Assembly: GCA_022340775.1 (NCBI GenBank)
Contig: JAJDNH010000092.1
Coordinates: forward strand, 1 to 33,269
Reading direction: 5' to 3'
Source: Acidobacteriota bacterium
GTDB taxonomy: Bacteria; Acidobacteriota; Thermoanaerobaculia; Thermoanaerobaculales; Sulfomarinibacteraceae
Length of the DNA: 33,269 nucleotides
In this document: positions 7,230-15,996 of the stretch, piece after piece
How positions within the stretch are numbered: position 1 is the stretch's first letter
How the letters are laid out: the number at the start of each line of letters is the position of its first letter
Position numbers and translations under genes: made by a program
The notes under the pieces: model-generated
What the model was told of the DNA's origin: nothing
The model's input: the letters and a program-made list of their open reading frames with translations, nothing else
Databases searched by the model: none

Positions 7230-8941
7230 TACCAGTCCTCCGCCACGTTGGCCGCCTTTGGCGTCGGCCGTTGCATCGCTTTGCGAGCCTTGGCCTCGGC
7301 CCGCTCGAGGGCGCCATAGAGGGGGTTGACGGCGCCGGGGGTCGGCCGCGGGTGGGCGCCGGCGGCCGGCGTCGGCGTCACGCCGGGCTTCTGCCGCGGC
7401 TTCTGCTGCTGCCTATTCTTCTCGCCACCGTTCTTGGACGTCTTGCGCCGCTGCTGCTCTTTCTGTTGCTTGAGTAGACGCAGGGCGAGCTCGTAGTTGC
7501 GCTTCGCGCGCGGATCCTTGGGGTTGTCGAGCAGGGCATGCCGCAGCCACTTCACGGCGGGCTCGGCCTTCTTCGCCTCGAGCGCCGCGGTCCCGAGGTT
7601 GTACGCCGAATCCGGCACGCCGGCCCGGCTCGCGTGCTCGAGGAGCGGGGTCGCCTGTGCGACCTTCCCCCGCGCCGCGAGCGTCGTCCCGAGGTCGAAC
7701 TGACGGTCCGGACTCCGCGGATCGAGGCTGGCGGCCCCCGCGAACTCGTTCGTCGCCCTCGACAGGTCGCCCTGCTTGTAGCGCCGGGCCCCCGACCGCG
7801 CCAGACGACGGCTCCCCCCTGGAATCCAGCGCTGGTACCAGGGCACCGCGACCTGACCCTCGTGAGGCTGTACGGCTGTCGACGGGGCCGGGCTCGGCGT
7901 TTGCGCACGAGCGGCCGGGATACCGAGGGCGAGAACGGCAACCAGAGCAAGGCTCACTCGCCGCCAGGGCGACAGGGCGAAGCCTGCCACCAACAAGAAC
8001 GCGGCCAACGCCAGGAACAGCTGGAATCGCTCGACCCGGGTGATCCGGCGTTCGCTTCCCGCCACACGGCTCTGCAGGGCCGCGACCTTCTTCGCAAGGG
8101 CGTGCGGAGAATCGAGCTCGGAGGCATCGACAACGGCGCCGCCGGTCGCCTTGGCGAGGCGTTCCAGGGTCTCTCGGCTGGCGTGGGTGACGACCACCCC
8201 GCCGTTGCGATCGTGCTTGTAGTGGAGGTTCCCGTCGGCACCGGTGAGGGGAATCGGCCCGCCGGCCGCGGTTCCGACGAGGAGGCCGAGGAGGTGGACT
8301 CCCGCGGCCTTGAGGCTCGAAACCGCGTGACCGAGGTCTCCCTGCAGGTTCTCCCCGTCGGTCACGAGCACGATGACCCGCCCCTTGCCCGCGTCCGGCA
8401 GCAGCTCGAGGCTCGTCGACACAGCACGCTCCAGGTTCGAGCCGGGAAGGGCGATCGACCCCGGCTCGACGCCGTCTAGGAACGTCGAGAGCGCCTCGAC
8501 ATCGGTGGTCAACGGAACCAGGGGGTAGGCATCCCCCGCGAACACCACCGCCGCGACCCTGTTTCCCGCGAGCTCTGGAAGGGCGCGGCGCAGCACCTCG
8601 AGGCCGCGGCCCAGGCGCGACGGCGAAACGTCCTCGCAGCGCATGGAATCGGAGACGTCGATCGCCAGCACCACGTCACGGGTTTGAACGGACATCTGCC
8701 GCGGCGCCTCGCCCCACTGGGGCCTTGCCAGGGCGAGGATCAGGAACACGGCCGCGGCACACCACGTCAGCAGCCGCGCGACTCCGGTCGATGGCGCCGT
8801 GCCCATCAAACGGTGCCACACGGACGGGCTCGCCAACCTTCTCTGCCTGGCAAGCCGCCAACGGTGACGGGCAAGGACGGCCACCGCCGCAGCGGCCGGC
8901 ACCGCCAGCAGCCACAGACGCGAAGGGGCTGCGAAGGTCAC
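7229..8941 (-). CDS. BatB/BatC fusion: vWA membrane protein with TPR repeats
   Basis: A 570-residue protein combining two functions usually encoded separately. It has two N-terminal membrane helices (about 6-22 and 57-74), a von Willebrand A domain with an intact MIDAS DVSDS (95-99), a hydrophobic segment (about 320-370), and then TPR repeats (about 380-490) typical of BatC. These lead into a Lys/Gln-rich linker, a Pro-Thr linker and a short C-terminal helix ending in Trp. The vWA and TPR parts suggest a metal-dependent protein-interaction hub working with the MoxR ATPase. I chose the GTG at 8941 because it overlaps the batA stop as GTGA and has GGGAG about 7 nt upstream; the GTG at 8944 is an alternative. 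The upstream extension to 9013 lies inside batA and is not family-like. Confidence 0.85.
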   Translation of the reverse strand: MTFAAPSRLWLLAVPAAAAVAVLARHRWRLARQRRLASPSVWHRLMGTAPSTGVARLLTWCAAAVFLILALARPQWGEAPRQMSVQTRDVVLAIDVSDSMRCEDVSPSRLGRGLEVLRRALPELAGNRVAAVVFAGDAYPLVPLTTDVEALSTFLDGVEPGSIALPGSNLERAVSTSLELLPDAGKGRVIVLVTDGENLQGDLGHAVSSLKAAGVHLLGLLVGTAAGGPIPLTGADGNLHYKHDRNGGVVVTHASRETLERLAKATGGAVVDASELDSPHALAKKVAALQSRVAGSERRITRVERFQLFLALAAFLLVAGFALSPWRRVSLALVAVLALGIPAARAQTPSPAPSTAVQPHEGQVAVPWYQRWIPGGSRRLARSGARRYKQGDLSRATNEFAGAASLDPRSPDRQFDLGTTLAARGKVAQATPLLEHASRAGVPDSAYNLGTAALEAKKAEPAVKWLRHALLDNPKDPRAKRNYELALRLLKQQKEQQRRKTSKNGGEKNRQQQKPRQKPGVTPTPAAGAHPRPTPGAVNPLYGALERAEAKARKAMQRPTPKAANVAEDW

Positions 8942-9936
8942 CACGGAGATCTCCCGGCCACGGCCTCGAGAGCAACACCAGCCAGTGCCAATACCAGCGC
9001 GGCCAACGCCCACGGCTCGAAACGCTCCCGGTAGCGCACCAGCTTGACGGACGAGAACTTGGTCTTCTCCATCTTGTCGATCTGGTCGAACACCCGCTGT
9101 AGAGCTTGCGAGTCACGCGCCCGGAAAGCCGTTCCACCCGTCAGCCGAGCGATGCTGGCAAGAAGCTCCGGGTTGACATCGACCCGCATCTGCCGGATCT
9201 GGGTCATGACCCTACCCGTGCGAGGATCACGATAGTGCAGCGGGATCGGAACCGTCCCTCCGCGGCCGACCAGCACCGTGTACACCTTGATGCCCTGGTC
9301 GCGGGCCAGCTCCGCCGCCCCCATCGGGTCGAGCTCACCAGCGTTGTTGGCCCCGTCGGTCACCAGGACGATGATCTTCGAGTGAGCCTTCGAGTGCCGC
9401 AGCCTGTTGACCGCGGTCCCGAGTCCCATCCCGATCGCGGTACCATCCGGCAGAGCGCCCAGCTTGACGCGATGGAGCAGGGTGCGTGCGACGTCGTGAT
9501 CGAGAGTCAGCGGGCACAGGGTTACCGCTGCGCCGGCGAACACGACCAGGCCCATTCTGTCCTCCGGCCGGCGAGCCAGGAAGTCCGAGATGACTTGTTT
9601 GGCCACGCTCAACCGATCGCTGGGCTTGAAGTCCAGAGCCGCCATCGAACCGGAGACGTCGAGGGCCACCACGATGTCAATCCCCGTGGCATGCTCAATC
9701 TCTCGCGACAGCACCTCCTGAGGGCGCGCGCTCGCAACCGCGAGGGGCAGCAGGGCGGCCGCAGCGAGCAAGCCGGCCATCACCGTCGCACCAACAGCGA
9801 GACCTCCCCTGCCGGTCCGCGCAACGCGCACCGGGAAAGGGTAGCGCTGCCACAGGCGCCGAACCGACCACAACACAGCGGCCAGCACGCCAACTCCGGC
9901 CAGCAGGAGCCACCACGGGTCCGCGAGACGGATCAT
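8938..9936 (-). CDS. batA: BatA-type vWA membrane protein
   Basis: A 332-residue membrane protein with N-terminal transmembrane helices (about 8-25 and 48-70), a von Willebrand A domain with perfect MIDAS DVSGS (93-97) plus the downstream DGANNAG metal-binding loop, and a C-terminal transmembrane helix (about 308-326). This matches BatA architecture. The vWA domain probably projects from the membrane and binds partner proteins through a metal ion. The start at 9936 overlaps the upstream stop (9933) by 4 bp (ATGA), and the stop at 8938 overlaps the next start, so it sits in the middle of a tightly coupled operon. Confidence 0.9.
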   Translation of the reverse strand: MIRLADPWWLLLAGVGVLAAVLWSVRRLWQRYPFPVRVARTGRGGLAVGATVMAGLLAAAALLPLAVASARPQEVLSREIEHATGIDIVVALDVSGSMAALDFKPSDRLSVAKQVISDFLARRPEDRMGLVVFAGAAVTLCPLTLDHDVARTLLHRVKLGALPDGTAIGMGLGTAVNRLRHSKAHSKIIVLVTDGANNAGELDPMGAAELARDQGIKVYTVLVGRGGTVPIPLHYRDPRTGRVMTQIRQMRVDVNPELLASIARLTGGTAFRARDSQALQRVFDQIDKMEKTKFSSVKLVRYRERFEPWALAALVLALAGVALEAVAGRSPW

Positions 9937-10892
9937 GCGCTCGCCTCCCGCATTTCGGCTTCCCCGGCAGCCTGCTCAAGAGTCCGAAGATGTCCGTCGA
10001 GCTCGCGCGCCGCCTCGACCGCACGATCCAGGCCGCGGCCGAGCTCCTTGTCTGCCGCCGGCCGGCGCGCGAAGCGCACCCCATCGGCCAGGGTCATGGC
10101 CTCACCGATCGCAGCCTGGACCCCGGCCGGCCAGGCACTCTGGCGGGCCAGACGCCGCACCTCGAATGAGGTCATCTCCAGCACCGGCTGGCCGCTCCGC
10201 CGCGCCAGGTAGCGCCGAACGGCGGCGGCCAGACGATCACAGACGAGCTCGGCAGGATCACGGCCGACCCTCCCCCGCAGCTCGCCGACGAGGGCCATCA
10301 GCTCGTCGAGCGGTGACATCACGGGCACGTCCAGGCCACCCTCCCGTCGACGACGACGCCGCAACCACAGCACCAGAAGAACCACAACAGGTACCAGCAG
10401 GAAAAGACCCGGTCCCACCCACTCCCACGGAAAACCGCGGGCGCCGATCGGCGGTGTCAGGGGGGCCGGCTTGGCCTGCTTGCCGGGCGGCAGAACCGAG
10501 GCCACAGTCACCGTGGGCTCGGTGGCCGCTGTCACGTCGTGCCGCGACCCGTCCGCCGCACGCAGGACGGCGTGGAGCCGCGGCAGCGACAGCTTGCCGA
10601 CCTGCAGCGGCACCAGCTCGACCACCCAGGTTGGGTTCGCGACCTGCGGCACCGTACGGGGGCTCCCGGCCACCGCCCAGTTGTCGTCGTTGCCGAGCTC
10701 CGTTTCGACGTCTCCCCACTGTCCGCCGGCACCGCCGACCGCCTCGACCCTCACCGGAACCCGATCCCCGACCGCCACCGGCCCGGGTGGGACCGCGACC
10801 TGCAGCTGTGGGCCGGACCCGGCAGCAGCGCCGGCAACTGCCGGCAGCAGCGTTGCCAGCAGGAGGGCTATCCCGCGGGCTTCAGCGCGCAC
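9933..10892 (-). CDS. Membrane-anchored DUF4381-like protein of the MoxR-Bat operon
   Basis: A 319-residue protein with a signal peptide (about 4-22), an extracytoplasmic beta-rich domain (about 25-140), a Pro-rich linker, one strong transmembrane helix (about 150-173) followed by RRRRRR, and a cytoplasmic helical domain (about 185-319). The C-terminal half resembles the small one-helix DUF4381 proteins found between DUF58 and BatA genes; the extra N-terminal beta domain makes it look like a short BatD. Start: the GTG at 10892 begins a good signal peptide and overlaps the upstream gene by 11 bp. The longer frame to 11174 lies in the DUF58 gene and has shadow composition. Function unknown; probably links the vWA proteins to the envelope. 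Confidence 0.7.
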   Translation of the reverse strand: MRAEARGIALLLATLLPAVAGAAAGSGPQLQVAVPPGPVAVGDRVPVRVEAVGGAGGQWGDVETELGNDDNWAVAGSPRTVPQVANPTWVVELVPLQVGKLSLPRLHAVLRAADGSRHDVTAATEPTVTVASVLPPGKQAKPAPLTPPIGARGFPWEWVGPGLFLLVPVVVLLVLWLRRRRRREGGLDVPVMSPLDELMALVGELRGRVGRDPAELVCDRLAAAVRRYLARRSGQPVLEMTSFEVRRLARQSAWPAGVQAAIGEAMTLADGVRFARRPAADKELGRGLDRAVEAARELDGHLRTLEQAAGEAEMREASA

Positions 10893-11778
10893 GGCGCCGC
10901 TCCCGTTCGCGAAACAGGGCACGCACCGCCGGCAGGTAGTCCTCGCCCGTCGACAGCTCCACGACGTCCACGCCCGCCGGAAGCGGCGGCGGTGGCTTGA
11001 GTCGGCCTGCAGCGAGCACCGCCCTCCCGCGTCCTTCCGCCCAGCTGACGGGCAAGGGCGTGCCGGGGGCGCAGCGCTCGAGCAGCGGATCGCCGACCCT
11101 GATGACCACGACGTCGTGTCGGGCACCGAGGGCACGGAGCTCGCGCGACGGCAGCACGCACGCCCGGTCGACAACGGGGATCACGATTCCTCGCCGGTGC
11201 AGGAGTCGGGCTGCGGCACCCATCGCCTCGCCGACCGCCGTGCCTCGACCCGCCGGCTCCGCTGCCAGCAGCTGGCCGGCGACGCGGAGCCCGTGCCGCC
11301 AGCCGCGGCGCGGCGGAATGATCGCGCGCACGTGGTCGTCGAAGAGCACCGCACCGACCCGGTCGCGCCGTCCGGCGGCGAGCGCGAACAGGCCAGACAC
11401 CTCTGCAATCAGGTCGTGAACCGTCATCGGGCCACTCCCGAACAGGGTTGAGGCAGAGAGGTCTGCCAGCAGCAGGACGGTCAGGTCCCGTTCCTCGCGG
11501 AACAGCTTGACGTGGAGGCGGCCGGTCCTTGCGGTGACGTTCCAGTCGATGGTTCGCACATCGTCACCGCTGCGATAGTCGCGCACCTCTTCGAACTCGA
11601 GCCCGCGGCCTTTGAAGGCACTGTTGTACTGGCCGGCAAGGCCGGCTGTCATGGCCTGGCGGGCACGGACCTCGAGCTGACGAACCTGGGCGAACAGACG
11701 TCCCCCGTTCGCGGCCGCCAGGCCCTCGGGCCGAGGGGCGCCGAGGTAGTGCCGGAGCCGCGAGCCGAAGCGGCTCAC
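10882..11778 (-). CDS. DUF58 domain protein
   Basis: A 298-residue cytosolic protein with the DUF58 core, recognisable from 'GRGLEFEEVRDYRSGDDVRTIDWN' (about 58-80; key residues R66-x-Y68 and D78-W79-N80) and the following strand with VLLLADLSAS (101-110), which forms a degenerate vWA-like site. DUF58 proteins almost always sit beside moxR and are thought to be MoxR partners or substrates. The GTG at 11778 has GGAGG about 7 nt upstream and a plausible N-terminus. A gap of 109 bp separates it from moxR, the largest gap inside the moxR-to-batD run. I see no terminator or convincing gene in that gap. Confidence 0.88.
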   Translation of the reverse strand: MSRFGSRLRHYLGAPRPEGLAAANGGRLFAQVRQLEVRARQAMTAGLAGQYNSAFKGRGLEFEEVRDYRSGDDVRTIDWNVTARTGRLHVKLFREERDLTVLLLADLSASTLFGSGPMTVHDLIAEVSGLFALAAGRRDRVGAVLFDDHVRAIIPPRRGWRHGLRVAGQLLAAEPAGRGTAVGEAMGAAARLLHRRGIVIPVVDRACVLPSRELRALGARHDVVVIRVGDPLLERCAPGTPLPVSWAEGRGRAVLAAGRLKPPPPLPAGVDVVELSTGEDYLPAVRALFRERERRRAR

Positions 11779-11887
11779 AGATGCCCTCCCATGGTCGCTC
11801 CCTCAGCTCCCTCGCCGTCTCGTAGGCATGCTCGAACGGCAAACTGGATCTTCTCAGTAGGGGTCGCCCGGAAGCCACTGGAGAAGA

Positions 11888-12874
11888 TCATGGCACCTCG
11901 ACCGCGAGCAGGAGCCGGTCGATGATGTCCTCCACCGAAACGCCCTCCGCCTCGGCCTCGTAGCTCAACACCAGGCGGTGCCGCAAGACCGGAGGCGCCA
12001 GCTCCTTGACATCCTCCGGCGTCGCGAACGCCCGCCCGCGCAGCAGCGCCAGAGCACGCGCTCCCTGTGCGAGCGCGATTGTGGCCCGCGGTGAGGCGCC
12101 GTAGTCGATCAGGGGTGCAAGGTCCCCCAGCCCGACCTCGGCCGGGCTCCGGCTGGCCCCCACCAGGTTCACGAGGTAGCCGTTGATCCGCTCGTCGATG
12201 TACACCTGCCGCGCCACCGCGGCCAGTCCTCGGATCTCTTCCAGGGTCGTGACTGGCTTTGGCGTCGGAAACTGCTCTCCGAGGTGGAGCTCGAGGATCT
12301 TCCGCTCCTCTTCCGGCGACGGGTAACCGACCCGGGCCTTGAGCATGAACCGGTCCAGCTGGGCCTCGGGGAGCGGGTATGTCCCCTCCTGCTCGATCGG
12401 GTTCTGGGTCGCCAGGACGAGAAACGGGACCGGCAGCTTGTAGGTCGCATCACCGATCGTCACCTGCCGCTCCTCCATCGCCTCGAGAAGCGCCGACTGG
12501 ACCTTTGCAGGTGCACGGTTGATCTCATCCGCCAGCACCAGATTCGCGAACACCGGCCCGGTATGAGCGACGAACTCGCTCGTCTTGGGATCGAATACCT
12601 GTGTGCCGGTGACGTCTGCGGGCAGCAGGTCAGGTGTGAACTGCAACCTCTGGAAGCTGCCGCCGACCACGCCGGCGACGGTCCGCACCGTCAGCGTCTT
12701 GGCAAGCCCCGGGACACCCTCGAGGAGGATGTGTCCGTTACACAGCAGGCCGACCAACACCGACTCGACCAGCCGCTCCTGACCCACCACGACCTCGCCA
12801 ACCGCCCGCTGGAGCTCGCCAAGCCTCGCCGCCGCCCGGTCAACTTGTTGCATTCCGTCGCCTCTTGCGTCCAT
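11888..12874 (-). CDS. MoxR-family AAA+ ATPase
   Basis: A 328-residue AAA+ ATPase of the MoxR group, which acts as a chaperone or remodelling factor for vWA-domain partners. Visible are Walker A GVPGLAKT (53-60), Walker B with the catalytic pair in LVLADE (112-117), sensor 1 ATQNP (155-159), and the LDRFMLK box that follows in MoxR proteins, then the C-terminal lid. The ATG at 12874 has GGGGAG about 6 nt upstream. The longer frame to 12958 starts before this site and lacks family similarity; the ATG at 12853 is another option. It is the first gene of the minus-strand operon that continues through DUF58, batA, batB/C and batD, and it is divergent from the kinase gene at 13110. Confidence 0.93.
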   Translation of the reverse strand: MDARGDGMQQVDRAAARLGELQRAVGEVVVGQERLVESVLVGLLCNGHILLEGVPGLAKTLTVRTVAGVVGGSFQRLQFTPDLLPADVTGTQVFDPKTSEFVAHTGPVFANLVLADEINRAPAKVQSALLEAMEERQVTIGDATYKLPVPFLVLATQNPIEQEGTYPLPEAQLDRFMLKARVGYPSPEEERKILELHLGEQFPTPKPVTTLEEIRGLAAVARQVYIDERINGYLVNLVGASRSPAEVGLGDLAPLIDYGASPRATIALAQGARALALLRGRAFATPEDVKELAPPVLRHRLVLSYEAEAEGVSVEDIIDRLLLAVEVP

Positions 12875-12957
12875 GACTCTCCCCTCGGCCAGTGGGCCGG
12901 CACACCCTTTTGCAAGGATTGCGCCCGAGATGTACTCGCTGCAAGTGGGGTTTGCCA

Positions 12958-12990
12958 ATGCCGATCCGACCGCTGACGCCAGATCGGCAT
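12958..12990. promoter_or_regulatory. 9-bp inverted repeat in the moxR/kinase divergent region
   Basis: ATGCCGATC (12958-12966) and GATCGGCAT (12982-12990) are exact reverse complements separated by 15 nt. The site lies about 85 bp upstream of moxR and 120 bp upstream of the kinase, a natural place for an operator serving one or both genes. A hairpin in an untranslated leader is the alternative. Confidence 0.4.
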
Positions 12991-13022
12991 GTCCCGTCGG
13001 CTCGCCACATCAGTCGAGACCC

Positions 13023-13035
13023 TCACATACTGTGA
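13023..13035. promoter_or_regulatory. Palindrome TCACA-N3-TGTGA
   Basis: TCACATACTGTGA is a perfect 5+5 bp dyad with a 3-nt centre, 75 bp before the kinase start. Its size and position fit a transcription-factor site. No known regulator can be assigned. Confidence 0.35.
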
Positions 13036-13097
13036 ATTCCTGAGACAGGATCGAACCGAAGCGCCCCGAGAGCAGTGCTCGGAGACCCACGACCGGC

Positions 13098-13103
13098 TAG
13101 AAT
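13098..13103 (+). promoter_or_regulatory. -10 element for the first Ser/Thr kinase, possibly leaderless
   Basis: TAGAAT ends 6 nt before the GTG start at 13110. A start of transcription about 7 nt downstream of a -10 box would coincide with the GTG. No clear -35 is visible. A G-run (GCGGGG) next to the start is too close to act as a good Shine-Dalgarno. Confidence 0.45.
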
Positions 13104-13109
13104 AGCGGG

Positions 13110-14978
13110 GTGAGCCTCAGCAAAGTGGGCCGGTACGAGATCCTGGAGGTGCTCGGCAGGGGCGCGATGGGAGTCGTCTACCTCGCCCGTGATCCACTCA
13201 TCGACCGCCAAGTCGCTCTCAAGACGTTGCGCCTCGACATCGACCCCGACGTTGCGGATGAGTTCCGGGAGCGCTTCCTGCGCGAAGCACGTGCTGCGGG
13301 ACGCCTCAGCCACCGCAACATCGTGACGATCCACGATGTCGGCGAAGACACCGACAGCGAGCTCCTGTTCATTGCCATGGAGTACGTGGCCGGCAGGAAC
13401 CTCAAGGAGATCCTGGCTTCCGGCACGACCTTCCGGCAGTCCGAGGTCGCACGCATCGTGGCCTCGGTGGCGGAGGCGATGGACTACGCACATCGCATGG
13501 GGGTGGTCCACCGCGACATCAAGCCAGCGAACATCATCCTCACGGAGGACGGCACGCCGAAGATCACCGACTTCGGTGTCGCCCGGCTCGAGTCCTCGAA
13601 CCTCACCGTCGAGGGGCAGTTCATCGGCACCCCGAACTACATGTCTCCGGAGCAGATTACGGGCAAACCCGTGGATGCACGCTCGGACATCTTCTCGACC
13701 GGCGTGGTGCTCTATGAGCTGCTGACCGGCCAACGGCCGTTCCCCGGCGCCAACATCACCGAGGTCACGCACAAGATCGTGCACGAGGCGTGTCCGATCC
13801 CGTCGACCGCCCGCCTGGGTTTGCCGCCGGCGTTCAACCCAATCGTTTTGAAATGTCTCGCCAAGCTGCCCGAGCAACGGTTCCAGAGCGCGGCGGAGCT
13901 CGCCGAGGTGCTCGCGGCGCTGGCCCGCTCGCTCGTGCACCGTACGCCCGACGACGCGGCTCGAACAGCGGTTTTCTTGCCCGACCTGGAAACCCGCATA
14001 CACCAGGTTCCCGCGCCCCCGGCACGTCCTCTTCAGCGCTGGCGGGCAGCGTGGACCCGACTCCCGATCCCGGAGGTGCTCCGGCGTGAGGTCAACACCG
14101 GCTGGGTGTGGCGGATCGTGGGCGCCTGGGTGATCGTGTGTGCCGCTCTGCTGGCGGCGATTACGGCGCTGCGCCCATCACCGCCGCCGCCATCTCCCTC
14201 CGCCGCACGCACGGCGGCCCTGGAGAAGCTGGGCCTCACCCTGAGGTCAGCACGACGGGCACTGGATGAGGGCCGCCCTGCCGTGGCCCTGGAGCTCGCC
14301 CGCCGTGTGATCGACCAGGCGCCGGCCTCGCGCAGCGCCCGCGCCTTGGTGGCGGCGGCGCGCGAGGCACTTCGCCAAGAGCAAACAAGTGCTGCCACCC
14401 GCGCCCGAGTCACCGCCCTGATCGCGGAAGGCCGGCGTCTCTACCGAGGGGAACGCTACGCCGCAGCCGCCGACCGGTTCCAGCAGGCCCTGGAGCTGCA
14501 ACCGGAGAACGAGCTCGCGGCCAGCTTCCTCGATCTCGCCACCGAGCACGCGCGGGAGCGCAGACCGACCCGCTCGACACGAGCGCCCGTCCACCACGCA
14601 ACAGCACCGGTCCCGCGACCGACGGCGATGCCCAGAGCTGGGACGGCGCGGCTCACGGTGTACTTCAACTCGCCCCTCACGGCCGGAACCCTGAGTGTGA
14701 GGGCGGACGGCAAGACCATGGCCGACATCGACTTCGACTTCACACGCCGGGGATTCTTGGGGGTACGGCGATCCGGAAGCGGTCAGGTGGAGAGAGTCCT
14801 CCCGGTGCCGGCCGGACGCCACCGGATCTCCGCCAGCCTCACCGGCGCCGAGCAGGGGCCGCTCGGCAGTGCGGGTTTCACGCGCGACCTCGAGGCCGGA
14901 AGCGACTGGACGCTGCGCGTCGATCTCCCCCGCGGAGCCTCGCGCGCCTCCTTCTACCTGGTTCAGGCGAGCCGGTGA
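13110..14978 (+). CDS. Membrane Ser/Thr protein kinase with TPR-like and beta-rich C-terminus
   Basis: A 622-residue Hanks-type (PknB-like) kinase. The kinase domain (about 8-272) has the Gly-rich loop GRGAMG (16-21), catalytic Lys38, HRDIKPAN (134-141), DFG (154-156) and SPE (179-181) and appears active. A single transmembrane helix (about 334-354) separates it from an outer region with alpha-helical, TPR-like repeats (about 365-480), a basic Pro/Thr linker, and a beta-rich domain (about 512-620) of unknown family. The topology implies cytosolic kinase and periplasmic sensing, although TPRs outside the membrane are less common. GTG start at 13110. The MBL hydrolase follows after 35 bp, so the two are likely co-transcribed. 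No PP2C phosphatase is visible nearby. Confidence 0.93.
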   Translation: MSLSKVGRYEILEVLGRGAMGVVYLARDPLIDRQVALKTLRLDIDPDVADEFRERFLREARAAGRLSHRNIVTIHDVGEDTDSELLFIAMEYVAGRNLKEILASGTTFRQSEVARIVASVAEAMDYAHRMGVVHRDIKPANIILTEDGTPKITDFGVARLESSNLTVEGQFIGTPNYMSPEQITGKPVDARSDIFSTGVVLYELLTGQRPFPGANITEVTHKIVHEACPIPSTARLGLPPAFNPIVLKCLAKLPEQRFQSAAELAEVLAALARSLVHRTPDDAARTAVFLPDLETRIHQVPAPPARPLQRWRAAWTRLPIPEVLRREVNTGWVWRIVGAWVIVCAALLAAITALRPSPPPPSPSAARTAALEKLGLTLRSARRALDEGRPAVALELARRVIDQAPASRSARALVAAAREALRQEQTSAATRARVTALIAEGRRLYRGERYAAAADRFQQALELQPENELAASFLDLATEHARERRPTRSTRAPVHHATAPVPRPTAMPRAGTARLTVYFNSPLTAGTLSVRADGKTMADIDFDFTRRGFLGVRRSGSGQVERVLPVPAGRHRISASLTGAEQGPLGSAGFTRDLEAGSDWTLRVDLPRGASRASFYLVQASR

Positions 14979-15013
14979 ACGGCTCACCCGCCGACAACTG
15001 ACGAGGAGCACGC

Positions 15014-15865
15014 ATGGCGCTGCGTCGGCTGGAGCTCCCAACCTCGTGGGGTCCGCTACTGTTGGTCGGAGGCTCCCGCGCCGGCGAGGGAACGCTGGTC
15101 CTGCTGCCGCAGCTGCGTCTGGCGCTCGACGCCGGGCGGCCACACCGAGCCCTGCCGCCGATGTCGACGGTCTTCGTCAGTCACGGCCACCTCGATCACA
15201 TCGGAGCGGTCGCGTACTGGGCGAGTCAGCGCTTCCTCGGTGCGATGCAGCACGGCGTTCTGCTCGCCCCCGCAGCCATCGCCGGGGACATCCAAGGTCT
15301 TCTCGAGCTGCACGCGACACTCGAGGGCGGGCGTCCGTACGACGTCGAGGTCGTTCCCGTCACCGGCGGCGGGACCTACACCCTGCGCAAGGACATCAGG
15401 CTCACCTTCTTTGCCACCGATCACTGGGTGCCGACCTTGGGCGCCAGCCTCGCGTGGCACAAGCACCGTCTTCGACCCGAGCTGGTCGGGATGCCGGAGG
15501 AGGAGATTGTCCGCCTGAGGATGGCCGGCGAGGAGGTGGACCAAGAGCTGGTGCTGCAGCTGCTGTCCTACACCGCCGACACCGGCCCCGGGATCTTCAC
15601 GACTCATCCAGAGGCGTTCGAGGCCGAGGTCGTGCTCCTCGAGTGCTCCTTCTGGCGTCCCGCCGACCGCGACCGTGCGCGCGAGTTCGGGCATCTGCAC
15701 CTCGACGACCTGACCGCCATCGCCCCATTACTGAAGTGCCGGCACCTCGTGGTGCTACATCCATCCCGCCGCCATCGACTCGGTGAGGCGGACCGCGTCG
15801 TACGCGAGCGGATCGGCCCGATGATCCGCGGCGAGGCTCACAGCCTGGCGATCGACTGGGAATGA
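15014..15865 (+). CDS. Metallo-beta-lactamase-fold hydrolase
   Basis: A 283-residue cytosolic protein with the MBL metal-binding signature HGHLDH (57-62). Further candidate ligands are the His in FATDHW (about 135), the Asp in SYTADTGPG (about 192) and a C-terminal His in GHLHLDD (about 230). The order resembles the RNase Z/ElaC-like branch of the superfamily more than the lactamase branch, but no tRNA-exosite arm is apparent, so the substrate cannot be named. The ATG at 15014 has AGGAG at a good distance. It is placed between two Ser/Thr kinase genes, 35 bp after the first, so it may be functionally tied to kinase signalling (inference). Confidence 0.85.
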   Translation: MALRRLELPTSWGPLLLVGGSRAGEGTLVLLPQLRLALDAGRPHRALPPMSTVFVSHGHLDHIGAVAYWASQRFLGAMQHGVLLAPAAIAGDIQGLLELHATLEGGRPYDVEVVPVTGGGTYTLRKDIRLTFFATDHWVPTLGASLAWHKHRLRPELVGMPEEEIVRLRMAGEEVDQELVLQLLSYTADTGPGIFTTHPEAFEAEVVLLECSFWRPADRDRAREFGHLHLDDLTAIAPLLKCRHLVVLHPSRRHRLGEADRVVRERIGPMIRGEAHSLAIDWE

Positions 15866-15982
15866 CGGAGCACGCGGGCCCTGGGGGTCCGCCGCCTCGC
15901 ACCCCCCGAGCGGCCCACCCGAGGACTCCTGTACGCCACACCGACCGCGGTTGCGGGACTTACTTGCTTAGCTGATCCCTTC

Positions 15983-15988
15983 TACAAT
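15983..15988 (+). promoter_or_regulatory. -10 element for the second Ser/Thr kinase, possibly leaderless
   Basis: TACAAT lies 8 nt before the GTG start at 15997. There is no Shine-Dalgarno between the box and the start (GTCCAACA). The best -35 candidate at 17-nt spacing is TTACTT (15960-15965), which is poor. The 131-bp gap after the MBL gene fits an independent promoter. Confidence 0.5.
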
Positions 15989-15996
15989 GTCCAACA

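Noticed and set aside
11564-11878. 104-codon minus-strand frame in the moxR/DUF58 gap
   Set aside because: Most of it overlaps DUF58 in another frame, and the rest has no domain or start signal.
13023-14003. A 326-codon minus-strand frame opposite the first kinase
   Set aside because: Antisense of an intact kinase domain in a high-GC genome; no domain, start site or codon logic of its own.
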